A DNA stretch of 64,000 nucleotides, taken from NCBI GenBank assembly GCA_007644065.1, contig VJWN01000011.1, forward strand, positions 682,001-746,000, read 5' to 3'. Numbering within the stretch: the stretch's first letter is position 1; each line of letters begins with the position of its first letter. The notes beneath the pieces are model-generated. The model had not been told where the DNA came from and did not search any database. It was given only the letters and a program-made list of their open reading frames with translations. Of this stretch, positions 44,951 to 57,340 are shown in pieces. The translations under genes and the position numbers were made by a program. The DNA comes from Margaritispora aquatica. Taxonomy: Eukaryota > Ascomycota > Leotiomycetes > Helotiales > Discinellaceae.

Positions 44951-45840
44951 TCTCCAATTGTTGCCGCTGTTGGATCGGAAGTGCGTAGCAAAACGATCAA
45001 GCTAGTGCAAATCAGCAACATGGAAGAGCTCTGAAGCTCACCTCTCAAGTCAGATTATTGTCGATGACCGATCATTTCAGTGGCTGCTATACTGTCTCGA
45101 CCTGTTGTTTTCTCCTTCGAGTTTGAACAGTTGGGCTCGGCTATGTGGCAGTCAACATTGAGATCTTCTGAAACCTCATTTTCTCCATTTTAGAAGTCAT
45201 TAGTCTCTGCTGCTCGTTATCGTGCTAAAGATCGCAAAAGTTTCCCCATATCTAGCTGTGCCGTAAGCCAAATGTGAATATAGCAGGCTTACCAAGACTA
45301 TGATGCCAGCACTTGGTTGGGTTAGAAAGTTAAGGCATATATAGATTGTAGGTTCTGAATACCAAAGTTTTATTTTGAAGTATCGCAATCTAAATTTTAT
45401 ATGTATCCGATAATTGGAATCGCAGGCAAGCGTGGGCTCTTGACCAAGGTAGTCATCTGTAGGCAAGGCCGGAAAATTAAGTGGCACACGTCGTTAAATA
45501 CAACAAAGTTATGGTAAAAGCACAGTATGCTTTAGACACAAACATAGCACATGATTTCTCATTGCACAAACTGTGTTCAGTTTGCCAAATCATCTGAGAT
45601 GTCCATCAAAGTCGTGCTTGAGAGCCTGCAGGAGACTGAATAGGTAGGCAATCTAAGCGAACGTGCTGTCATGTGATTGCTTATGGGCGTGTTTTATCTC
45701 CGGCTTGGATTGCTAGGTAGGTAATCAGTCTGACATGCATGTCATAATCACTTCACTCCACTGGAGTTTGAAGCCGCGCAGCAACGCCAGTCTCAGCACT
45801 TTTCTGCTTCGTGTCGTTGAAATCAATCGCTGAATCGGTC

Positions 45841-47190
45841 ATGAGTGAAGCCTCACCAGATTCACGGGCAGTCGCATCTCCTGTCAGGACGCCCCACCCT
45901 CCACGAGATGGTGTAGAAAAACGGAGGCTTCAGAATCGAGAGTCCCAGCGCACGTTTCGTAAGAATTCGTTAACTACTTCGAATAGAAACTAACATAACA
46001 TAGGAGAAAAACAACGAAGGAAAAAGCAAGTCCTTGCTCAAGAGTCCAGACCTGAAGTATCTGGTGGTCAGAAACCGAGAGATTTGCTTCCTAGTGCCAA
46101 TACCTTTCTCGGTTCTGGAAAAGATACTCACCTTCCACAATTTTTAGATAGATTATCGAACGATGGCAAGGCAGCTAATTCAATACTCGACACCGAGGCT
46201 GGTGAAGCAACGCCATCGTGGTTCTTAGATCCGAATCTGGATTTCTCAAATGAAATGCCTACGGATCTATTCGATATGTCGTGGCAAGCGAGCCAGTCCA
46301 ACCTGACGATGACAGCACCAGTACCATTTCAACCCCCTGGTTTAGAGGGAAGCTTCAATTTCGATGAAACGTATCTGTCTAATCCGACCTCTTCTTTTAA
46401 TGAGATGCCAATGCAATCCACATTTGCATTGGCAAATTCGCAACCATCTTCTTACCCCACAGGTATGAATAACCAAATGGGTATGATCGCACACACAGGG
46501 ACACTCAGCTTGCTGCAAATTCCAGACACATTAGAAACACGAGACCTTCTCGAAAACGCCTTACGGCAAAACCATAACATAGGATCTATCTTTCTCGCTG
46601 GACTGAAAAGTATTTCAAGTGCTCCCACTATGGAAAGACTCCCAGACATGCGGTCAAACCATCTATCCCTACGTCAACTTTCTACAATGCAAGCATATCT
46701 AGCTAATGCCCGAGCCCTTCATTTCGATGTCCCTTCGCTCATGTATCCACTTGCGCCGTCTCCTTTTCATCAGGCACATCTCACCACAGTCACGACTGCT
46801 CAAGGATACATTTCAGCACTACCCGAGACACTGCCACTCCATCTGCGTCCAATTTCTGCTCAAGTTCTTCACGCACATTTGCCATTTCTAGATCTCCTTC
46901 CATTTCCGACACTTCGTGAGCGAGCCATCACTCTTGCTAGTATCAGTCCGCCAATGATATGTCTTGCAGAGCTTAAAAAAGATATTATGAACGATGGTCT
47001 GCTATGTTGGGGCGGAACAAACCGTGGAGGACAGCCGTGGGACATGAGGACTTGGGAAGCTGCAAGTTGGTTCTTGAAGAAATGGTGGATCCTTGTTGGA
47101 GGAGAGAGTGATGAAGTGAGGGAGGGTGCTAGATGGTGGAGACAACTACGAGGTGAAGAGCTAACGCCAAGGTTTCAAGAGGAGATTTAA
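45841..47190 (+). CDS. bZIP transcription factor with DUF3425 C-terminal domain
   Basis: Model join(45841..45958,46004..47190), 434 residues; the 45-base intron lies inside the basic region and joins QRTFR to EKQRRKKQ. Basic region at about 27-48 (VEKRRLQNRESQRTFREKQ) has the NRxSQRxFR signature of the fungal bZIP class. The C-terminal half matches DUF3425: HLPFLDLLPFPTLRERAI, an ICLAELKKDIMNDGL helix, then the CWGG...QPWDMRTWEAASWFLKKWW block. These proteins are nuclear regulators, mostly of unknown targets. Odd point: the expected leucine zipper after the basic region is replaced by AQESRPEVSGGQKP, so dimerisation must use other parts or has been lost. Confidence 0.82.
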
Positions 47191-47582
47191 CAAGAGAAGT
47201 GTATCGCAGCAAATCCCGCGGGTTCTGTTATCGAGTTTAGACAAGCTTGGTATTATCCAAAAGGAGCTCTTGAATGCTCGATACTTCTTAGATGGTAGAT
47301 CATCAAGCCTCCTGTGATTGGCTCAATCCCCATAATCATAACCAGGTCCAGTGATTGGCCTGTTTTTGATAATCAACGACCTTTCTAGGAAACAGTTCCA
47401 ACGTCAATTCGGAAAGTGGAACAAGATCTTAGTATAAGAGTCTTGAGAAGGTACGAACAAAAGTAACTTCCATTTTCCATACGAATTTTGAAGTGTTTCC
47501 CGACATCACTACTTTACAGCACTTGCCTACTCCGCCATCAATCACACAAACTTGTCCTAGGAAACTATTAACAGTCATCAAT
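47191..47582. other. Promoter region of the short-chain dehydrogenase gene
   Basis: 392 bases between two plus-strand genes; CCAGTGATTGG near 47346 includes an inverted CCAAT-like motif. No gene seen. Confidence 0.4.
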
Positions 47583-48764
47583 ATGACATCCAGACCAGAG
47601 TTCGATGAGAAGACTACTGCTGATGAAGTCCTTTCTGCCTTCGGTTCTGAGGTGACTGGCAAAACAAGTAAGCGAGAGAACCTATGTGCAGTTTCTAGCT
47701 TCTAATCATAAGCAGTCCTGATCACCGGTGTCTCTCCCAATAGTGTCGGAGAAGCGACAGTTATGGCAATCGGCCAATATAACCCAGCTCTTCTCATCCT
47801 CGCCTCCCGCACGGCTGCAAACATGTCCGCGGTCATTGCCAAAATCGCAGCGAAATATCCTTCTGTCCTACTCCGGGCTCTGAACCTCGACCTAGCATCT
47901 CTTTCATCTGTTCGTGCCGCTGCAGCTGAAGTTCTCTCCTACTCCGAAACGTCAATTGACATCCTCATCAACAACGCCGGTATCATGGATCTTCGGCCCA
48001 GCCGCTCGCTTAGCTCCGACGGTTTTGAAAACCACCTTGCCATCAACCATCTCGGCTCATTCCTCTTCACAAACCTCATCCTACCAAAGATCAAAGCTAC
48101 AAGTCATGGCAGAATTGTTGTGGTTGCTAGCAGCGCCACGATGATCTCTCCCTTCCGTTTCTCTGACCACAACGTCGAAAAGGGCGCTACCGATGTTCCA
48201 GAATCTGAACAGCCAGCTCTGCCGATGCTGCAGTACCTCCAGATTCCCACGGATACAGAATATATTGCTTGGGTCGCTTATGGTGCAAGTAAGACTGGAA
48301 GCATCTTGACGAGCGTTAAGTGGGCAGATGATTTGAAGAAGGACGGGATAACGGTGCTGTCGTTACATCCAGGAGGTAAGTCCATGAGTTAACTCGATAG
48401 TTATATTTGCTAATGTAATTGCGTCAGCAATTCGAACAAATCTGCAACGCACGACTACTGAAGCGGATCTTGGGTTGGCTGTGAGCATGTTCTGGAAGAC
48501 ACCCTCTCAGGGAGCGTCCACGACATTGGTAGCGGCTTTTGATCCAACCCTGACAGGTCAGTTCTCTGGAAGTCCCTTCACTGAACCCCATAGGTCATTA
48601 TACATGTCTAAACTGGTTACTGACTTTGCTGTCTAGGGTCGAGTGGAGCGTACTTGGACAACTGTCAGGTCGCACAAGCTCCAGCTTATGCAACCGACAG
48701 ACAATTGGCCGGAAAACTCTGGAAATTGAGTGAACAGCTGGTTGGGGAAGACTTTATAATCTAA
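47583..48764 (+). CDS. Short-chain dehydrogenase/reductase
   Basis: Model join(47583..47667,47716..48375,48428..48556,48637..48764), 333 residues. Three introns of 48-80 bases restore the frame, including across GKT to ILITGVS and SLHPGA to IRTNLQ. The Rossmann fold shows the cofactor motif TGVSPNSVGE (TGx3GxG-like, with the middle glycine replaced), the INNAGIM structural motif, the strand VVVASSATM with catalytic serine, and the YGASK catalytic pair. Length and the SLHPGAIRTNL segment fit the retinol-dehydrogenase/WWOX-like branch of classical SDRs, NADP(H)-dependent oxidoreductases of alcohols or ketones. Substrate unknown. No tailoring genes lie beside it. Confidence 0.85.
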
Positions 48765-51121
48765 TTTGCTTCATTGAGCTACCCATATTTTGCAACTAAA
48801 TGCATAGAGGCCATTCTATAATTGCGTGCGTCTTTTGAGTTTTGTTCCAAGAATCATCGAGCACACATCCAAAATAGGCAATAAACTTTCTTCGATCTCT
48901 ACCGATATTGATTGCTATGAGTGCAAAGGAGGTCGTATCTCCAGCGAAGTCGATCTGGTGAACGGTGGCGTTACCATCGACCTTGTCGGAGTTTATTTTG
49001 CGTCGGTTATTTTATCCTAGTTTCATTGTATTGTGTGCCTCATTTGACTTAAACCTTAGTAGAATGACGTTTGTAATTCAGTCCAGATGAAACTTTGATG
49101 CACTTGATCTAAGCTAGGGCTGTTGTTAGTGGGATTTTCAATGATGCGCAGATTTCGAGGCTGTCGACATTCGGTACCGTCAAACATCGATGGATAGAAG
49201 GTGAGTATAATACTATATCGTGCTGGAATATCATACACATTGAAAAAAAAATACAGATGGAAGATCTAGGAGAAGTTAACCCCAAATACTTGCGATACTT
49301 GAACCTTGTACATGGGCTAGATTTGAGCCAAAAATTTCCAGGCCTGTTCTTTATGCCTAGCTTTTTGCGTTTACAAATATACACATTGATTGAATTTGAA
49401 AATGATGGAGACGATAATAGACTGGCTTTCTTTGTTCAATGCTTAAGTTGTGTATAACTGAGCATCCATTACTATCTATCTACTTCCGCTCTGTCGTTCT
49501 GCCGCAATGAACTAGTGGGCCAAGCTCTTGGTAGCACTACCCACAGATCTGAAGCCTAACGTTGCGCTAAAATGAAAACCCAGCATCGCGTCTACGTGCC
49601 ATTTTCATCTCGTGCTCCCGCCACAAATCCATTTGATTAGGCCAGCAACATGATATTTTACTGACCATACCTTCGCTTCATACAGAAGACTGGTTGGAAC
49701 GAGGGTTATTATCATTCAAGTACGGAAACTCCTCACCAGGTGGGAAATATAAGCTTCTCAAGGGTTCAAGTGAGATGTGTATGGCCTCGCGTGATAACTA
49801 TAGTTTGTTACCGAAAGCCGTGAAGGAGTAGCTCTACGAGCTACAAACATGCGATTCTGATGGTTGTCTGTGTGTATCAGAGATCCTGTTACATGCCCTG
49901 AGAAATCAGAATCAACCGGTGAATGGTTGCTGTGGTAGTTTCCCATACTCAAGTGTAGTTGGGCTTGTGGAACTGCTGCTGAGAAAGACTTTCGTGTTAA
50001 GAAGTGACTATATATTACCCCAGTGATCGAGGCTATTGAGGAGAGGGGGAAAGAGCTGTGGTTTGGTAGTATGTACGCTTTGTTTGACAAAACTCAAGAT
50101 GCTTTTTGTCACCAGATTGGGCAAGAGTAATTCATCACCCGATAGTATCAAACGGTAACTTATAGCAAACTGGGATCGTATGCTTAAGCTTGCGTTTTAT
50201 GCCCACTCGGGCCGCATGCTTGCCACTGCCATACAACTAAATCAGAAGGCTTCATGCGTAATCAGCTTCATCTACGGAGGATAAGTCCATACCTAACACT
50301 GAGTTCAGTCTCGACACGCTCTCCCACAACGTATCAGCTGTTGCAACGCTCACTGGTAGTGTGTCGCAAGGAAATGCGCTTTGCTCATAGAACAGATTGA
50401 GTTGTAAATTGACCCACTTCACGGGAGCTTGTCTGAGGAAGACGCTCGAATATATCAGCGATTTTGATATATCCTGAAATTATCATAACCAAGCCACTCT
50501 ACTAAGAGTATTGTAGATCGTGTCTTAGATATATTGTACTTGCTGTCCCAGTATGGGTATCTGGTTCCCCTCAATAAGTCTACTGTCCACTTGAAAGAGC
50601 GTTCTCCAATCATGTCACATACTGCATGCTGAATAAAATCCAGGATCACTTGAGATTTCACTTCAGAATCTAGCTTTACTGACTAGAAGCTGTAAGATTA
50701 CAGTGAGAAACTACCCTAGGTACCTTCCAATAATTAAAGAGCATTTTAGAATGCATAGAATTAGTGCTCGGAATCAATTTCATTCAAAACGACATATCTT
50801 TCACCTGCATGCTCAGACTTCTGTTTTCGGTATAGTGTGCTTGGTTCTGATGTTAGGGATGCGAAGAGGCTGCATGTTGCTGAGGTTCAGTCGAGGAACT
50901 GTGGCATCAAAAAGACATCTTCTCTCGACAATGGGTACTTACCTGCTATAATATGTTAACATCAATTCAGTTGCAATGGACAGCACAGTAATGTAGTTTA
51001 TTTGATTTGGAGAAATACGTACTTGGAGATTGAAGCCGGAAAGAAAGTTCTCTTTCTCGACTCGGTTTACCTTTCAGAAACTAGTCATCCAAAGACCATT
51101 TTGCTTAGCCATTCTCGCAGT
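48765..51121. other. Intergenic region, 2.4 kb
   Basis: Only short unsupported frames (for example 49257-49457, ATG-started, 66 residues; 50703-50951). No RNA gene, repeat or mobile-element feature recognised. Confidence 0.45.
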
Positions 51122-52897
51122 TCACCGTCTCAATCTCTTTTTATCCGGTCCCTCGTCCTCTTCCTCATCACTCAAATCCGCATATTGTGTGACGGGTTGT
51201 GTTTCCTTCCAAGCATTTGTGAAGAGTGGATCATTCTTAGCTAATTCTGCATATTTGAGCAAAGCTTCTCTTGGATCTTCATCGCGCATGCTGCTAAGGG
51301 GAATATCTCTGTTGATATGGCTTGCATCCGGTTGAGAATTCATGAATGGTGTGACGCTTGGGATCTGGGGTCTTCGTGGATCTCGAGATTTTCCTGAGGC
51401 TGTCAAGCCGAGAGTCGGGTGGCGTGCATTGAAATTTGTTGCACTGGTAGGCATTGTACCATCTGTCGAAATTGAATCGCCAGATATCCCCACAGATTGA
51501 TCAGTGGTGAAGTTAGGGTCATCATCCACATGTCTTTTCTTTGGTGCGCGTGACATGATGTCTACAGCTCCTTTGATGGAGGTATTTGGATTGTAGAGTA
51601 CATGAACTTCTGAGTTGGCGGATCCAGTGATGATCTGGTTTATTTTTGGATGCCATTGTACTGTGATAAGGGTAGATCCAGGAGTAATAGGGGTAACCAA
51701 TTCAGGCTTCAAATTGCCAGAATTTAGTATATGCAAATGTCCTGTAACCGAGCCAGTGATTATGCTCGATCCATTCGGCGAGTACCTAATATTCGACATT
51801 GGATAATGATCTGTGGTCGATGGATGCGAAACTGAAACGACTGGACTCTTGAACTTTCGCGTGTCCCAGAGCTTGATCAGATTATCACCTCCTCTTGTGA
51901 CCACCATTCGCCCATCTGGGCTGATATCAACACCACCAGTCCATGCATTCCCAGTATGAGCGTCCCGAATCTCAGCAGCGGGTCTTGCAAAAGGCCCATT
52001 TCCACTCCACATGGCAAGACTGCCATCTAGAGCTGCAGCAACTAGGACATTGTTGCCTCCTTGTAGAGGGCTGCCCCAGCATACAGCAGTCATCCTCGTC
52101 CGACCTGCAGAGCCGGCTGCTCTAGATTTATGAACAATAACCTGTTTTTGCTCTCGCCTATGATTGACATCCCAGATTCGCAAGGTACTGTCCGTTCCAG
52201 CAGTTACGCAGATGTTCTTGTCCGTAGGATTCCACGTTCCCGTTGTAACCTCGGAGACATGTCCTTTGGTGATATTCATATCTCGCAAATACATATCTCC
52301 CTTCACAAACTCAGCCAGTACTTCGCCATCTCTGCTCATGATCTTAGCCTGCGGATGCGAAGATACGCAAAGGAATGTGCCTCCTGAGAGGGGATTGAAT
52401 TCGACATGGTTGATGGGATGGGTCTCGGAGTTTGCAGAAGTCTTCGCTGCACTTGGATCAACACTTTTGAATGCCCGTAGAGTCGTCGGTGTCATCGAAG
52501 CAAAGTCATGGAGCTTCAAGGTACAATCTATCGATCCTGTAACTAGTCGCCCTCCAGAGGGATCCAAGGATACAGTCGTGACGGCGCGTTCGTGTGTCTT
52601 GAGCAGCAGTTCATGAGAAACTGGATACTCATCATCTTCGTCATCATCGGAATCGTTGTCTGAGTCTGAATCTGAGTCTTTCGCTGCTGGTTCTTGTGTA
52701 GAAGCTCCCGCTTTTATATCGATAGAGGCATTGTCTAGGGCGGGTGCTTGAGCTATTGGTCTCTTAGTCCGTCCAATTTGCGCCGCGACATCTGCTTCCT
52801 TCGACTTCGTCCCAAAGGCCTGCGGTAGGAAGGCCCGCATGGACTCATCCACCTGCAGCTCTGCGACCTCGACCTCAAAATCCTCATCGTCGCTCAT
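51122..52897 (-). CDS. WD40-repeat protein, WDR70/gastrulation-defective-1 homologue
   Basis: Single exon, 591 residues from the ATG at 52897 (MSDDEDFEVEV). The frame stays open upstream (another 51 codons) but that part reads like a leader. Acidic N-terminus with DSDSDSDNDSDDDEDDE near 80-97, then about six WD40 blades from KTHERAVTTVSLDPSG to WHPKINQIITGS, with WDVNHRREQKQ and KLWDTRKFKSP as clear blade ends, and a basic/disordered C-terminal tail with YADLSDEEEDEGPDKKRLRR. The KHxxAVTxxxLDPSG opening, the RTRMTAVCW blade and the tail match the WDR70 (GAD1) family, nuclear proteins linked to H2B ubiquitylation and DNA-damage resection in fission yeast and man. Confidence 0.85.
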   Translation of the reverse strand: MSDDEDFEVEVAELQVDESMRAFLPQAFGTKSKEADVAAQIGRTKRPIAQAPALDNASIDIKAGASTQEPAAKDSDSDSDNDSDDDEDDEYPVSHELLLKTHERAVTTVSLDPSGGRLVTGSIDCTLKLHDFASMTPTTLRAFKSVDPSAAKTSANSETHPINHVEFNPLSGGTFLCVSSHPQAKIMSRDGEVLAEFVKGDMYLRDMNITKGHVSEVTTGTWNPTDKNICVTAGTDSTLRIWDVNHRREQKQVIVHKSRAAGSAGRTRMTAVCWGSPLQGGNNVLVAAALDGSLAMWSGNGPFARPAAEIRDAHTGNAWTGGVDISPDGRMVVTRGGDNLIKLWDTRKFKSPVVSVSHPSTTDHYPMSNIRYSPNGSSIITGSVTGHLHILNSGNLKPELVTPITPGSTLITVQWHPKINQIITGSANSEVHVLYNPNTSIKGAVDIMSRAPKKRHVDDDPNFTTDQSVGISGDSISTDGTMPTSATNFNARHPTLGLTASGKSRDPRRPQIPSVTPFMNSQPDASHINRDIPLSSMRDEDPREALLKYAELAKNDPLFTNAWKETQPVTQYADLSDEEEDEGPDKKRLRR

Positions 52898-53208
52898 CTT
52901 GGATTCTGTTAATGTTGTTGTTGTTAAGGTTTCGTGATTCGCTGGTAGGGATTTTGGTGGAGGTGCAGATGTTGCTGCAGAAGAGTGGAGCTTGCCGACG
53001 TCAATCAGCATCACCATGAAATATGTCGACTCAAATCTCTCGACCAACAATTTTCACTTTTCTGGTTCTGTGTTCGGACCAACCAGCATTATATCCTATC
53101 TTCTCCGTATAACTAATGGAATAGTGATCTGCCACACTCCCGTCAGTTCCGCGAGCTCCGGAGCCGCACTAGTGGGATGATATTTGTGTATCAGAACCAC
53201 CAGCTGCC
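52898..53208. promoter_or_regulatory. Divergent promoter, WDR70-like gene and NIPA-like gene
   Basis: 311 bases between the two start codons on opposite strands. No named element recognised. Confidence 0.45.
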
Positions 53209-55369
53209 ATGTATTATTACACCCCTACCACGATCAATGCAATGACCTTTGAGAACACTGAGAATGCGGCAATGGCAGCAGATCTGGACTCAATATACTT
53301 TGTGGGGGATGGCAAATCGGAATTACAACGGTGGTCGTCGTTGATTGGCATCATTACTGCAATCACTGGCAACATTTTGATATCATTCGCCCTCAATATC
53401 CAGAGATACGCCCATATAAGGCTCCACCAGGAGCACTTGCAAAGGAAAGAGAGGCTCAAGAAGATTGGAAAAGCTTCGCATGGTGGATATGGAACCAATC
53501 GAAACAATGGGGATGTTCAAGAGCATGGTGTCAGTAATGTGGACCGGCAAAATGAGGGACTAGATTCGTCATTTCATTCTGAATCATCGAATTCCTCAAA
53601 CGATGATGAGAATCAAGACTCAACATATCTACGGTCCCCCTATTGGTGGGGTGGAATTGTGTTGATGACTGTGGGAGAAGCAGGCAACTTTTTGGCTTAT
53701 GGCTTCGCTCCGGCTTCCATCGTGTCCCCATTAGGGGTTGTAGCACTGGTTAGCAACTGTATCATCGCTCCATGCATGTTAAAGGAAATATTTCGGCCAC
53801 GAGACTTCTGGGGAGTAGTGATTGCAGTTGCTGGGGCCGTAGTTGTTGTGCTCAGTGCAAAGCAGGGCGAGAAGAAGCTAGGGCCCCATGAGATCTTAGG
53901 TGCTATTACGACGATGGAGTTTGAAATATACATGGCTGTTACCGTGTTTTTAATAGGCGTCTTGTTGTGGGCGAGTCCAAGATATGGCAACAAAACCGTT
54001 CTTGTGGATCTCGGTCTTGTCGGACTATTTGGTTTGTTTTCCCCTCCTGTTTCAACGCATCTACTGATTATCTTAAGGTGGCTATACAGCTCTGTCGACC
54101 AAAGGGATAGCTTCAATGCTCTCCTCTACACTCTGGAGAGCTCTTACCACACCAGTAACATATGCCCTGTTCGCTGTATTGATTACAACCGCAATCATGC
54201 AAGTAAAATATGTAAATAGAGCTCTACAGCGATTCGACTCCACACAAGTAATTCCGATTCAGTTCGTGATGTTCACTTTGTCGGTCATTATTGGAAGTGC
54301 CATACTCTACCGCGACTTCGAAAAAGCTACTGCAGACAGTGTTGGAAAATTTATAGGAGGTTGTCTACTGACCTTTTCCGGTTCGTGGCTTATTACCAGC
54401 GGTAGAAAGCCACGAGATGATGATCTGGGATCGGAATCGGATTTTGAGGAAGGTTCAGATGAACGTATAAATCTTTCCGAGCAAGATCCCGAACATCAAC
54501 AACACAGCTCTGTCAGGCGAAGGCCGATACTACACGACAACGATGGAACTAATGACGACTTCAGTTCCCGCAGATCCTCTCACGTCAGTTTTATGGAAGC
54601 GTCTTCAATGCCTAGGATTACGCAGATGTTTTCCAACTCTTCATATCAGCCCAGTAGTCGACCCGTCCCAGCGATCTTTCCTGGGGATGATGGTGAGGAG
54701 ACACCACTGCTTGGCAATGTTCCAAGCACTTTGGAGAATGAAGATTTCCTCAGAGCCAGTCGGCATCCAGGAATATCAGCCAATGCTTCAACGCCTCAAT
54801 TACCGACTGAAGCTCAATTTGTGGCTGGTAGTTCGTTGATGCCGCCACCTGTTGCAAGAACCGCTTCGCAAGGCAACGTCCACACACATCCAAACCACCA
54901 AAATACACCCAATCCGCCGCAGCCCGATCGTCCAACGACGCCGGCAAGGCACTCGATATCCAGAATGATGCCCGGCCCACTACTTTCGCCGCTGTCAGGT
55001 GGTCTCAGTGCAGTTGTTGCAGACTCACTGATGCGTGGAATTGACGTGCCAGCACGAGGCAAAAGCTTCCGGCGGCCACGGCCAGAGTCAAAGAGAACCA
55101 ACTCCGGTTTACAGCGTCTATCGCGAGTAGATCTTGATGGCGAAGAGGAGGACCTAGGAACGTCTCCTCCCAAAACAAGTCCGAACGGAGGAGGGCGGGA
55201 TATGAGCAAGTCCTTGGATTCAAATCAAGGTCATAATAGTTGGTCGAGAATAACCAGAGCTCGAAGTCTAAGTACGACGTTAGGAGATCTTTTTCGGGGA
55301 AAGAAACACGACGTCGATAGTGCCGAAACACCTAACGACGAGGAGGCTGGGCCTAGTAGTGAATATTGA
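53209..55369 (+). CDS. NIPA-like magnesium transporter family protein (DUF803)
   Basis: Model join(53209..54031,54078..55369), 704 residues; the 46-base intron joins GLVGLFG to GYTALSTKGIA in frame. Membrane core of about nine helices from SSLIGIITAITGNILISFAL to IGGCLLTFSGSWLI. Family motifs: YWWGGIVLMTVGEAGNFLAYGFAP, SPLGVVALVSNCIIAPCML, and IPIQFVMFTLSVIIGSAILY-DFE. A hydrophilic serine-rich loop of about 60 residues separates helices 1 and 2, and a cytosolic tail of about 280 residues (acidic, then SPTK/RPRP-rich) follows the core. NIPA proteins move Mg2+ across plasma or endosomal membranes in animals; fungal relatives are less studied. Start could also be the ATG at codon 12. Confidence 0.85.
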
Positions 55370-56214
55370 ATCTTGTGTTTGAATTTGGATTTGAATTATG
55401 GCGTTGTTGTTGGATGCATATGGGTCGGTCCAGGTGCATATATGGATAGGATAGAGCTGGTTGTACAAAATTATCATGGTCTGATATGTTGTAATTAAGA
55501 GCAAGCGATTGAGCAGGCAAGACCCTAGTCAATGTTGGATTTGAAGTCCTCGGATCTACTCTTTCGTGGCGTTGTGCGTGGGTGGATTTTCTCATTCGGT
55601 ATCTATAGAAGACTTTCCTTTTCTGATTAATATTTGGCTGTTCCGTCTAGTATGTAGTCCATCAGAAGCACACTTGGGCGAAACAATAAGCCCTTGGCAT
55701 CTGATACCAATTTGCTTATGGATGGGATGATAGAGCATGCCTGCATTTGCGAATAGCAATTAGGTTGAAGTAGTCAGAACTGAAGTTGCCACTCCCAGCG
55801 CTTACCTTCTGAGTTTGCGACCAATAAATGATCATAAATTTGGCCCTTTTAATAGTTGTACATGACTTTTTCTTTCTTTATCCCAAGGTCGGGTTAGTAA
55901 GCTTGCTGGTTCTACCCAAACGCTAATCATGCACCCTCAGCTCACCCTCTCCTCACCTAACTCACCCAAGCAGCCTGAGCAGCCTGAGCAGCCACTCACT
56001 TGATTTCTAATCAGGCTAGCTATAGAGTACCGTTGTAGATAGAGTCTTTCCGTTTCATTTTTGTCAAGTTTCAGTGATGATTCCTAGGAAGCCCAAACAA
56101 GAATAGGGATCCACAGTTTACTATACGGCTTATGCGAGACGCAAAAAATATGACTAGCGCTCCATATAAAAGATTTGCTTAATCAACAGAAACTAAGATT
56201 GATTCCGTCAAGTA
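55370..56214. other. Convergent intergenic region, 0.85 kb
   Basis: 3' flanks of the NIPA-like and MDR genes. Holds a short tandem repeat (CAGCCTGAG, about 2.5 units) at 55971-55993. No gene recognised. Confidence 0.5.
55971..55993. repeat. CAGCCTGAG 9-bp tandem repeat
   Basis: Two full units and a partial third. The reverse complement (GCTCAGGCTG) recurs at 58226-58237 on the other side of the MDR gene. Confidence 0.5.
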
Positions 56215-57340
56215 TTATACAATCTTGACAACCACCGACCCGGTAACTTGGCCTTTCAATCCCCGAATCCACCCATCTCGCACTCCCTCGTCAGTAAACT
56301 CTTCAACGACAAAACCGACAGAAGGCTTCAGTCTACCATCCTCAACGAGTTTCGCAATCTCACCTAGTTGTCCACCATTCGGAGCCACAATGAAGAACTC
56401 CCCAGTAACTCCTCTCTCCTCTGCATCCTTCCATCCTTTCATCGTCTCCCATTCAGGAGGAGGTGATCCCATCGTCACGACTCGGCCGTTGTCCTTGATC
56501 AGTGAAAGGGACCTCTCCAGCGTGTTTCGACCAACGCAATCGAAAACATAGTCCACGGTGCCCACGACACTCTCCCACTCAAGAGTATTTCGATAGTCAA
56601 TCGCAATGTGAGCTCCAAGAGCCTTCAAATCCTCACTTTCTTTTCCCCCAAGAGCAACAATTGTCCCTGTCGGCCCAACAAGATTTCTAAGAATCTGGAC
56701 AGCCACTCTTCCAACTGCGCCTGTCGCTCCTGTTATCAAAACTTTCGAGCCAGGTTGTGCTACTAAACCATGCTCTTTGATCGCCTGCCAGACAGATAAC
56801 GCTACCCTTGGGAGACTCGTTGCATCAACAAAGTCCAGTCCTACGGGGATCTTGGATAGCCACTTCGGCTCAGTCACAGCATATTCTGCCATGCCACCTT
56901 GCTCATTCCAAAAATCTAAAAGGCCAAAGACTCTATCTCCTGGCGAGAAATTTGATGTCTTCGGGCTTGAAATAATTGTCCCTGCAATGTCATGGCAGGG
57001 GATACGAAGTGGGTTTGCCTAATTATGTTAGTAAACTTTAGATAGAGAGAGGAGAGATGTAGTTTGTAAAACATGTTTTAGAGCCTCTTCGCAGCAGCTT
57101 TTGATCCATGTCTCTCAGACTCCATCTATTTTGAGGATAACTTGCTGGTGGAGGTAAAGGCCACGTAAGTTCGTTGGGCGAAATACAAACCGCATGAACA
57201 CGAATAAGTGCTTGAGAAGCAGAAGGTTCAGGTACGGCTTGGGAGGGGTTGAATTTGAGAGAAGTGATATCGGCATTTGCTACGAAGCCAGCGTTATGAC
57301 TAGTGAGGTTGAACGCTTTCATGAGCTTGGGAATGGCCAT
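56215..57340 (-). CDS. Medium-chain dehydrogenase/reductase, quinone-oxidoreductase type
   Basis: Model complement(join(56215..57018,57146..57340)), 332 residues. The only intron that keeps phase is 57019-57145, with donor GCAAGT and acceptor TTAG, joining ELTWPLPPPA to NPLRIPCHDIAG; no GT donor in the region gives the right phase. N-terminal GroES-like domain (IRVHAVCISPNELTW, SPGDRVFGL), then the nucleotide-binding domain with ITGATGAVGRVAVQ and the VDYVFDCVGRNTLERS strand. The zinc-ligand residues of true alcohol dehydrogenases are missing, so this is a zinc-independent NADPH-dependent enoyl/quinone reductase type (inference from family). Substrate unknown. Confidence 0.8.

Larger units (their letters stand above)
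43376..45840. other. Intergenic region, 2.5 kb
   Basis: Promoter of HEM1 at the left, with a CCAAT box on the minus strand at 43681-43685, and of the bZIP gene at the right. A (CTG)n run of about seven units lies at 44931-44950. Several short frames (43355-43702, 43876-44193, 45200-45487) have no support and overlap on opposite strands. Confidence 0.5.

Noticed and set aside
48826..49457. Small plus-strand frames (64 and 66 residues)
   Set aside because: The first lacks an ATG start, the second has one but no domain, neighbour or splice support.
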